A stretch of 49,422 nucleotides of DNA from the NCBI GenBank assembly GCA_018000835.1, contig JAGNJD010000014.1, forward strand, positions 1 through 49,422, read 5' to 3'. The notes beneath the pieces are model-generated. The model did no database searches and had not been told where the DNA came from. It saw only the letters and a program-made list of their open reading frames with translations. Both the position numbers and the translations under genes were made by a program. Positions 9,711 through 16,008 of the stretch are shown here, piece after piece (position 1 is the first letter of the stretch; each line of letters begins with the position of its first letter). This stretch comes from Candidatus Goldiibacteriota bacterium (lineage in GTDB: Bacteria > Oederibacteriota > PGYV01 > DSYL01).

Positions 9711-10152
9711 TACTGGCGACCACCTTAATTTTTATGCCTGCTTCTACGTTATTCATAAACCTTATGATTGCTTCGTAAACGCCCGTCTTTTTTATGTGTT
9801 CTTTTAAAACGACGTTGGACCTTTCCAGTTCATAACCCTTATTTTTTAATTCCCTCAATATTTCTGTCTGGGATACTGAGCCATACAGTGTTCCGTCATT
9901 GGAAGCACGTTCGCTTATTACTATTTCCAGCCCGTTTATCTTTTTTGCAATTTCCTCTGCTTTGTCTTTTTCTATTTTGTCTACCTGCTGTTTTTTTATA
10001 AATTTATCCTTTATCTTTGCCACATTTTTTTCCGTAGCGGGAATTGCCTTGTTACCCGGGAAAAGAAAATTTCTGGCATAACCCTCAGATACTTTTACGA
10101 TTTCACCTGCCCTGCCAAGATTTTTTACGTCTTCTTTTAATATCACTTCCAT
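9700..10152 (-). CDS. rplI: 50S ribosomal protein L9
   Basis: 150 residues. It begins MEVILKEDVKNLGRAGEIVK and includes GYARNFLFPGNKA, the L9 signature, then the long connecting helix and the C-terminal rRNA-binding domain. It overlaps the DUF2232 gene upstream by 10 bp and dnaB downstream by 11 bp, so the three genes are translationally linked. The start is fixed by AAGGGGTG. Confidence 0.97.
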   Translation of the reverse strand: MEVILKEDVKNLGRAGEIVKVSEGYARNFLFPGNKAIPATEKNVAKIKDKFIKKQQVDKIEKDKAEEIAKKINGLEIVISERASNDGTLYGSVSQTEILRELKNKGYELERSNVVLKEHIKKTGVYEAIIRFMNNVEAGIKIKVVASNGK

Positions 10153-10910
10153 AATAAATCACCCCTTCTTTCTATTTTTCTAAAATTAAACCAAGTATCA
10201 AATATTCCGGCTAAAATTATCACAAAAGACAATCCTGTCCACATTATAATTATAGCGTAAATAAAAAACTGTGCAAATGGCGGCACTGAAAATTTTACCA
10301 GATAAAAAGTTAACACGGCTAATCCTGCAATAAAATAAACAACGGCAAGCAAAAAAATGCCGTTTAAACTTATTGTAAAAATTATATCACTATGAAAAAT
10401 TTTATCCATAGCAAAAATACCAAGGCAGGCAATAAGCAGCCATATAAAGTGTTCATTTAACTTCCATAATGCAAATGGCTTCATGCCGTCGTTTACGCCG
10501 TACTTTTGGACGGCATAGATTCTGACAACCAGATAATCAAGAAAAATCAGAAAAATTTCTACGCATATAACCCATGAAGGTACTATTTTAATGATAAAAT
10601 TATTGAATAAATTTTTCAGGAACGTAATTTTTTGTTGTGTCGCTCCTGCTTTTTCTTCCATTGATAATACGTCGTTAAAATTTTTGTTTAATTCCGAATA
10701 TACAAGGTCTATCGTATTTTGTCCGGACGTAGATTTCATCATAAAAAACAAGCCGGTTAAAATAAGATTAAAATAAAGCAGGCCGGCAAAAATCGTTATT
10801 GTCCACTTTACGTTTTTTTTTAGAAAAACCATAAATATCAAACTCATCAGAAAAAAGAAAAGAAACATTAAAATCAGACTTATAAAAAAGAAAATTATGT
10901 TATTTTGCAT
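10143..10910 (-). CDS. DUF2232 (YybS-like) multipass membrane protein
   Basis: 255 residues with about seven hydrophobic segments and a short cytoplasmic C-terminus (AGIFDTWFNFRKIERRG), which fits the end of DUF2232 proteins. In Firmicutes this family (YybS) sits between rpsR and rplI, and the same position is kept here, so the call rests on both fold pattern and synteny. Its function is unknown. The start has a weak AAAGG site. A 264-bp gap with no gene separates it from rpsR. Confidence 0.78.
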   Translation of the reverse strand: MQNNIIFFFISLILMFLFFFLMSLIFMVFLKKNVKWTITIFAGLLYFNLILTGLFFMMKSTSGQNTIDLVYSELNKNFNDVLSMEEKAGATQQKITFLKNLFNNFIIKIVPSWVICVEIFLIFLDYLVVRIYAVQKYGVNDGMKPFALWKLNEHFIWLLIACLGIFAMDKIFHSDIIFTISLNGIFLLAVVYFIAGLAVLTFYLVKFSVPPFAQFFIYAIIIMWTGLSFVIILAGIFDTWFNFRKIERRGDLLWK

Positions 10911-11174
10911 TATTTGCCTTTTTGATTAGTTAAAATATTGCCGATTTATCGGTTATTAGGGCCCGGATTACTTCTTTTCACGCATCATGTGATAAAGAAA
11001 GTAAAAATAACAACCTGCTTTTATTAAAAATCATTACATTTTTTTATGAAAAGTTTCATTTTTAAACGTCCCTGAAAACTATTTCCAGCGATTTCTTTAA
11101 GCAGTTAAAATGCATGTAAACAATCTATATTGACCATTAACCGAGAGGTTATCTTGCGATTAATTCAGAAATAA
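10911..11174 (-). other. Untranslated 264-bp gap inside the rpsF-led operon
   Basis: I see no open frame worth calling, no clear terminator and no consensus promoter. A short palindrome CCGATAAATCGG lies near its DUF2232 end. It is unusual because most neighbouring genes in this run overlap or nearly touch. Confidence 0.5.
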
Positions 11175-11432
11175 TTATTTAACGGTAAAAGGTAATAGGC
11201 CCGCTTCTCTTGATTTTTTTATTGCTCTCATTACCATGCGTTGATGTCTGGCACAATTTCCTGAAATCCGTCTCGGTATTATTTTTGCTCTTTCTGTGAT
11301 GAAATTTTTTAGGAAATCAACGTCCTTAAAATCAACGGAAACCATTTTGTTTCCGCATAATCTGCATCTTTTTTTTCGTATTCTTTTAAATACAAACGTT
11401 TTTGATTTTGGTGACGTACTTTTCATTGCCAT
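11175..11432 (-). CDS. rpsR: 30S ribosomal protein S18 (zinc-binding form)
   Basis: 85 residues. The S18 core is clear ([20 protein letters not shown]). C23 and C26 (CRLC) together with C60 and H63 (CARH) make a potential zinc site of the C+ type. Expressed with S6, with which S18 forms a heterodimer. AGGAGG seven bases upstream fixes the start. Confidence 0.97.
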   Translation of the reverse strand: MAMKSTSPKSKTFVFKRIRKKRCRLCGNKMVSVDFKDVDFLKNFITERAKIIPRRISGNCARHQRMVMRAIKKSREAGLLPFTVK

Positions 11433-11473
11433 TAAATTATCCTCCTGAAAAATTGCGAACTGTTAAATTTTTA

Positions 11474-11896
11474 TTAAAATGGAGTTTGCCCGCCCGCAGA
11501 AGTATCTTCTCCGCCTGAAACGTCAGGCGGCATTTCATCAACGTTTTCCGTTGCGTCTTCTTTTTTCTTTTTGTCAAGAAACTGGACTCTGTCAGCAACG
11601 ACTTCAAGAACGCTTTTTTTCACGCCCTGTGGGTCATCCCATGTTCTGTATTGAAGTCTTCCCTCAACGAAAATAGATGAACCTTTCTTTAAATACGTAT
11701 GGCAGGCTTCCGCCTGTTTACCCCAGACAACCACCGTAACAAAACATACGTCTTCTTTTTTTTCTCCTGATTGAGTTGTATATACCCTGTTAACCGCCAT
11801 ACGCATATTGGTTACAGGCTGACCATTTTTTCCGTAACTTAATTCAACGTCCCTCGTTAAATTTCCCATTAAAAAAACCCTGTTTAAATTAGCCAT
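11474..11896 (-). CDS. ssb: Single-stranded DNA-binding protein
   Basis: 140 residues: an OB-fold (NRVFLMGNLTRDVELSYGKNG, then FVTVVVWGKQAEAC and GSSIFVEGRLQYRTW) and a short Gly/Ser/Pro tail. SSB coats single strands and recruits repair and replication proteins through its C-terminal tip. Here the tip ends GGEDTSAGGQTPF: the final Pro-Phe is kept, but the acidic residues normally just before it are replaced by Gly/Gln/Thr. AAGGAGG precedes the ATG, and the rpsF stop is 14 bp upstream. Confidence 0.96.
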   Translation of the reverse strand: MANLNRVFLMGNLTRDVELSYGKNGQPVTNMRMAVNRVYTTQSGEKKEDVCFVTVVVWGKQAEACHTYLKKGSSIFVEGRLQYRTWDDPQGVKKSVLEVVADRVQFLDKKKKEDATENVDEMPPDVSGGEDTSAGGQTPF

Positions 11897-11910
11897 TTTA
11901 TCCTCCTTTG

Positions 11911-12333
11911 CTATTTTGCCATTTCTCCGTCAATGTCAATTGTTTCAGATTTACTTTGTAATTCTTCTTGCTTTTCTTCTGCGTTTTCATGCACCCCCTC
12001 TTCCTGTTTACTTTTTTTGTCTTTATCTTTTATTTTTTCTTTTTTTACCACTATTAATGAAATGGTTATTCTTATTATGCCTTCAATCAACCTGACACGG
12101 TCCCTGAAATTTGCAATGCTATCAGTTGCTGCTTCAAATTTAAGATAATAACAAAAACCATCTTTAAATTTTTTCATTTTATACGGTAATTTTATCTTTT
12201 CCGGTTGTTTTTCTTCCATAAAATTACCTTTTATATCGGCAAGGATATTTTTAATCTTTGAAATAACTACGTTCATCTCTTCCTGCGTAAGGGAAGGATT
12301 AATAAAAACAATGGCTTCGTATTGTTTAATCAT
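11911..12333 (-). CDS. rpsF: 30S ribosomal protein S6
   Basis: 140 residues. The first about 95 residues are S6 (IKQYEAIVFINPSLTQEE, then YKMKKFKDGFCYYLKFEA). The remaining about 45 residues are a charged, low-complexity Lys/Glu/Gln tail, reminiscent of the variable S6 tails of other bacteria. It is the first gene of the long minus-strand run. AAGGAGA lies ten bases before the ATG. Confidence 0.96.
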   Translation of the reverse strand: MIKQYEAIVFINPSLTQEEMNVVISKIKNILADIKGNFMEEKQPEKIKLPYKMKKFKDGFCYYLKFEAATDSIANFRDRVRLIEGIIRITISLIVVKKEKIKDKDKKSKQEEGVHENAEEKQEELQSKSETIDIDGEMAK

Positions 12334-12349
12334 TAATTTAAATCTCCTT

Positions 12350-12400
12350 TCGGCAATTAATTTTTATGCAACATTTAACTGCAATTAAAGTCGGTAATTT
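12350..12400 (-). promoter_or_regulatory. Possible S6:S18 autoregulatory leader RNA
   Basis: Just upstream of rpsF the mRNA reads AATTACCGAC, a TTTAA/TTAAA hairpin, then TAATTGCCGAAAGGAG. A helix AATTA/TAATT with a bulged CCG next to an inner hairpin resembles the S6:S18-binding rpsF leader motif known in several phyla. The helices are short and A/T only, so this is suggestive. Confidence 0.3.
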
Positions 12401-12496
12401 TTTTCATAAAAATTCAAACAAACGTTTATAAAATATCTTACTTTTATGTTTTATCCCCTGAACTCAATGTCCGGGATTTTTCAAATATTTAAATAG

Positions 12497-12525
12497 AATT
12501 TAACACATATTATATATTTTTGCAA
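12497..12525 (-). promoter_or_regulatory. rpsF: Weak candidate promoter for the rpsF operon
   Basis: Minus strand: TTGCAA (12520-12525), 17-nt spacer, TAAATT (12497-12502). Only about 3/6 and 4/6 consensus; a TATAAT inside the spacer has no partner at the right distance. Confidence 0.3.
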
Positions 12526-12602
12526 CTTTAAAATTTTTCTGAAATAAAAAAGATTTAACAGATTTTATTTAAGAAATAATATGCTTTCTCTTTTTTTTGT
12601 TG

Positions 12603-12902
12603 TCATTCTTTTGTCTGCGAATTTTTCTTATAAACATAAATTCCCTTTGCGTTTATGTCTTTATTCATAGATGCGCCGTCAAAGCCGCGTCGCAGTAATG
12701 CATCTTCTATTCTTTCTGCTTCTATATGATCAAAAGCAAATCTATAGAACCATGGGGTCTTATCTTTTGGCACGTTATGTTCTTTAAAAAGTGATTTCTG
12801 CGGGTCTTTTGAAATACCGACGTACCACTGCGAAAGAGGTCCGCCTTTTTGTGCAACATATTTTAATATTTCTTCAATAATGGTGTCTTCCGTCTGACTC
12901 AT
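12603..12902 (-). CDS. Small hypothetical protein, GIY-YIG-like pattern
   Basis: 99 residues. The pattern QWYVGISKDPQKSLFKEHNV followed by ERIEDALLRRGFDG resembles small GIY-YIG-type proteins (WYVGI, a following Arg/Lys and His, then a helix). The classic catalytic set is not complete: there is no clear catalytic Arg in the usual place. A good ribosome binding site (AGGAG) and a sigma-70 promoter support a real, independently transcribed gene. Function not established. Confidence 0.7.
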   Translation of the reverse strand: MSQTEDTIIEEILKYVAQKGGPLSQWYVGISKDPQKSLFKEHNVPKDKTPWFYRFAFDHIEAERIEDALLRRGFDGASMNKDINAKGIYVYKKNSQTKE

Positions 12903-12925
12903 TTTTTTCTCCTGAATTTTTCTTT

Positions 12926-12954
12926 ATTATAGGAAATAAATCAAATTTAAGCAA
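12926..12954 (-). promoter_or_regulatory. Sigma-70-type promoter for the 99-residue protein
   Basis: Minus strand: TTGCTT (12949-12954), 17-nt spacer, TATAAT (12926-12931), about 24 nt before the ATG. The same hexamer pair and spacing recur at 21300-21328. Confidence 0.65.
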
Positions 12955-13025
12955 TAAAAAAATGTTCTTAAATGACGTTCGCTGGAGAAGTTCATAAAAG
13001 GAACGATTTGCTTCAATCTGTGATA

Positions 13026-13085
13026 TTTTTACTTTACGTTTGGCATTTTTTCAATTGCCGGCTGTTGATTGAACAACTACATTGC
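13026..13085 (+). repeat. Degenerate dispersed repeat, family 2, copy 1
   Basis: Aligns by eye with 18312-18366: TTTTAC, then a GGCATTTTTT/GCCATTTTTT block, TTGCCG, then ACTxCATTxCAG at the end. A shorter relative (ACCTGCCACTTGCCGTTGCC) is at 1486-1505. All lie in intergenic DNA in the same orientation. Nature unknown. Confidence 0.5.
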
Positions 13086-13273
13086 AGATTGCTTTTGGCT
13101 GGTTTTAGAATGGAAAGATTGATTGTATTGTTTGATTAATTCATTGCAATAAATTATAGGAAGCAAGAGAAGGATATGCTTTACGGAGAGACACGGATAT
13201 AATATAAAATAAGAGGTGTTTGTGTCCACCATGCAAAGCAGGTAAACGAAAAGCTGATAGAAGCAAGCAGACA

Positions 13274-13429
13274 ATTTATTGGAATAGAATTTAGAAATCC
13301 CCAAACATAAAAATTTTATGAATGCATACCTTAAAAAGGTTTTACCTGCTTTGCCAGGAGGGTTCAAGGGGCGCTGTGGAATATCATCGGTATTCCTCGT
13401 CCCCTGGTCAATCAACAATGTTGATTGAT
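13274..13429 (-). repeat. Three-hairpin dispersed element, copy B
   Basis: Read on the minus strand: P1 TCAATCAAC/GTTGATTGA with a 3-nt loop; P2 CCAGGGG/CCCCTTG (one mismatch) with inner GGAATA/TATTCC; the linker GAACCCTCCTGGCAAAG; GCATTCATAAAA opening P3, whose closing side is degenerate; and terminal TTCCAATAAAT. It has no REP-like palindrome upstream, unlike copies A and C. Confidence 0.78.
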
Positions 13430-13607
13430 GTTTTTACTATTAAGAAAAAATGCAACAATCCTTCCATTATATTTAGCGGACAGCAATGCTCATAAGCAGA
13501 ATAATTTTTATTTACTTTCTACTTTCTCATGGGGCACATGGCGTTGCAGTTATATTATCTAAAAACGGACATTATTAATTAATGGACTTACAAAACAAAC
13601 ATTCCTT

Positions 13608-13636
13608 TTGACATAAAACGACTATTTGATTATAAT
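13608..13636 (+). promoter_or_regulatory. Consensus sigma-70 promoter for the radical SAM-mrfB-mrfA operon
   Basis: TTGACA (13608-13613), exactly 17 nt, TATAAT (13631-13636). The leader would be only about 12 nt before ATG 13656. This rules out the longer frame beginning at 13626, which would start inside the promoter. Confidence 0.85.
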
Positions 13637-13655
13637 TCACAACGAAAGGAAAAAA

Positions 13656-15032
13656 ATGAAAACGTTGCTTATAAACCCATATCAGACATCAAGAGAGGGA
13701 AATATATGGACAAAGATAGAAGGAGCAATGCCCCCGCTGGGACTTGCGTATCTCGCCTCGTTTCTTGAAACAAAAGGAATAGATGCGCAGATAATTGACA
13801 TGAACGTTGAACAGGGAGACGCAGAAAAGCAGGTTGAAAGAATCACCGGCAGCCCCGATATAATAGGAATAACTTCCATGACAAGCACCATTATGAACGC
13901 TTACGAAATAGCAAAAGCACTGCGTAAAAAATTTCCAGAAGCAAAAATAATTTTCGGGGGTGTGCATCCGACGGTTCTTCCCGAAGACGTATTGTCAAAA
14001 GATTTTGTTGATTACGTAATAAGGGGGGAAGGAGAACTTTCATTTTATAAATTTATAACCGGAGATGACGTAAAAACCATTCCTGGTCTTTCATACAGGG
14101 AAAACAACGGATACGTGCATAACCCTATGGGGCCTTTGATTGACAATCTTGACACGCTTCCATTTCCTGCATATCATAAATTACCGGTAAAAAAATACGT
14201 CCCTACCCTTGGTTCTTATAAAAGGCTGCCCGCCATTTCAATGATTGCTACACGCGGTTGTCCGGGGAAATGCACATTTTGTTTTGGTTCTTTCCTTGGA
14301 GAAAAGATAAGGATGCACTCACCCGGCTATTTAATAGAAGAAATTAAAAAACTCCAAAAGGATTACGGCATAAAAGAAATATTGTTTTATGACGATACTT
14401 TTACCACGTTCAGAAACAAAGTAAAGGAATTTTGTTTAAAAATAATTGAACAAAAAATAGACATAACATGGGTATGTTTTTCAAGGGTTGATACGATTGA
14501 CGAAGAAACCCTGAACCTCATGAAAAAAGCAGGCTGCCATCAGATTATGTATGGTATAGAATCCGGTAGTGAAGAAATCCTGAAAAACATAAACAAAAAA
14601 ATAGACAGACAAAAAGCAAAAAATGCCGTAAAAATAACGAAAAAAGCAGGCATTGAGTGCAGGACGACATATATGCTCGGCAATCCAGGTGAAACTGAGG
14701 AGACGATATTACAAACCGTAAAATTTGCAATAGAACTTGACCCTGACATTGCACTTTTTAATGTTACTACGCCTTTCCCCGGCACTGCAATGTTTAAATG
14801 GGCAAAAGAAAACGGCTATCTCATCTCTGAAGACTGGTCAAAATATGATTTGTCAAACGTGCTTATGGATCTGCCCACGATAAACCGCGAAAAAATACAG
14901 TATTATTATAAAAAAGTTTTTAAAATGTTTTATTTAAGACCTTCGTATCTTTTTAAAAGGCTTTTAAAATTAAAGTCTTTTAACGACGTTAAAATAGCAT
15001 TTGATGCATTTCTTGCAGTGTTAACTCATTGA
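13656..15032 (+). CDS. Cobalamin-binding-domain radical SAM protein
   Basis: 458 residues with the start moved to MKTLLINP because GAAAGGA lies just before it. Residues about 1-140 are a Rossmann-like B12-binding domain (PPLGLAYLASFLE, GITSMTSTI, IIFGGVHPTVLPED). The 4Fe-4S cluster motif is RGCPGKCTFC near residue 195. A radical SAM barrel follows (YDDTFT, YGIESGSEEIL, MLGNPGETEE). Proteins of this class methylate or rearrange unactivated carbons or phosphinates, or close rings; the substrate cannot be inferred. It heads a plus-strand operon with an exonuclease and helicase, an unusual pairing. A DxHxxG cobalamin-ligand motif is not evident, so the base-off binding mode may differ. Confidence 0.88.
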   Translation: MKTLLINPYQTSREGNIWTKIEGAMPPLGLAYLASFLETKGIDAQIIDMNVEQGDAEKQVERITGSPDIIGITSMTSTIMNAYEIAKALRKKFPEAKIIFGGVHPTVLPEDVLSKDFVDYVIRGEGELSFYKFITGDDVKTIPGLSYRENNGYVHNPMGPLIDNLDTLPFPAYHKLPVKKYVPTLGSYKRLPAISMIATRGCPGKCTFCFGSFLGEKIRMHSPGYLIEEIKKLQKDYGIKEILFYDDTFTTFRNKVKEFCLKIIEQKIDITWVCFSRVDTIDEETLNLMKKAGCHQIMYGIESGSEEILKNINKKIDRQKAKNAVKITKKAGIECRTTYMLGNPGETEETILQTVKFAIELDPDIALFNVTTPFPGTAMFKWAKENGYLISEDWSKYDLSNVLMDLPTINREKIQYYYKKVFKMFYLRPSYLFKRLLKLKSFNDVKIAFDAFLAVLTH

Positions 15033-15066
15033 TTGAAAATCATTAATTAATAATTAAGGAGACGTC

Positions 15067-16008
15067 GTGGATTTAAATCCTGATTTTCTGAAAAAATTTC
15101 ATTCTACAGTTTCACAGTCGTATGGTAAAACTTCGTATAACAACGGCGGCAGAATACTGATGAATGAATTTAAAATAAAACAGGATGAAAATTTTTCATA
15201 TTCCCTTCCTGAAAAAAGTTATTTCATTTCCCGTTATAAAAAATGCTTTGAACTGATAAATGGCGTAAGAGAAAAAAGAACAAAAAAATTTCTTGATAAC
15301 GACGTAAAAACGCTTGAAGACCTGTCAAACGACAAAAAATATAAAACTTTCGTTGACAATCTGTTTAAATCACTCGACTCCGGTTTTGATGAAGTAAAGA
15401 AAGTCTTCGGAAAACGTTTTTCATTATCCCACGAAATGGCATTTTTGCTTCTTTCTTTTTTTGACAAAAAAGACCTGCTTTTTCTTGACATAGAAACCAA
15501 AAGTTTATTTTACGAAACGCAGATAATCACAATCGGCTGCGGTTATTTTGAAAACGACGATTTTAAAACAATCCATCTGACCGCTCTTAACGAAGAAGGA
15601 GAACGCGAAATTTTAAACGAATTCGGCAAATTGTTAAAAAATAAAAAAACTTTTGTTACTTTTAACGGAACGGTTTTCGACATACCTTTCATTGACGGAA
15701 GAATGTCGTATTATTCATTGGAAAGCAACGTTTCCGATTATCATAATTTTGACCTTTACTTTTTTTCAAGAAGGGCTTTTAAATCGCAGCAATCATCTTT
15801 TGCCCTCAAAGAAATAGAAAATAAAATTTTAGGCAAAAAAAGGAAAAATGACATAAGCGGTGAAGACGTAATGTATTATTATGAAAGATATTTGGATACC
15901 GGAAACGTAAATTTTCTGAAACCGATCATAAACCACAACAGGGATGACGTAGTTTCCCTGTCTCTCCTTTTAAACAAATTGATATCAATCTGGGGCGGCC
16001 GGCCATAA
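15067..16008 (+). CDS. mrfB: MrfB/YprB-like DEDD-type 3'-5' exonuclease
   Basis: 313 residues, GTG start with AAGGAG upstream. An N-terminal helical region of about 130 residues precedes an RNase H-like exonuclease fold: D141 and E143 in LFLDIETKS, D205 in TFNGTVFDIPF, and H290 with D293/D294 in HNRDDVVSL, a DEDDh-type set. It resembles B. subtilis YprB (MrfB), which works with the helicase MrfA in repair of mitomycin-type lesions. Its stop overlaps the helicase start by one base (TAATG). Order here is exonuclease then helicase, the reverse of Bacillus. The same substrate is inferred, not shown. Confidence 0.82.
   Translation: MDLNPDFLKKFHSTVSQSYGKTSYNNGGRILMNEFKIKQDENFSYSLPEKSYFISRYKKCFELINGVREKRTKKFLDNDVKTLEDLSNDKKYKTFVDNLFKSLDSGFDEVKKVFGKRFSLSHEMAFLLLSFFDKKDLLFLDIETKSLFYETQIITIGCGYFENDDFKTIHLTALNEEGEREILNEFGKLLKNKKTFVTFNGTVFDIPFIDGRMSYYSLESNVSDYHNFDLYFFSRRAFKSQQSSFALKEIENKILGKKRKNDISGEDVMYYYERYLDTGNVNFLKPIINHNRDDVVSLSLLLNKLISIWGGRP

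Larger units (their letters stand above)
12955..13607. other. Gene-free stretch between divergent promoters, with repeats
   Basis: No gene is supported in roughly 650 bp. It holds a degenerate repeat (13026-13085), the three-hairpin element copy B (13274-13429, minus) and a pyrimidine-rich tract near 13505-13545 similar to tracts near 1795-1840 and 18375-18420. A 113-codon minus-strand frame (13077-13418) runs through copy B and is attributed to the repeat. Confidence 0.7.

Noticed and set aside
13077..13418. 113-codon minus-strand frame
   Set aside because: Begins in element copy B and continues through unrelated intergenic DNA without a ribosome binding site.
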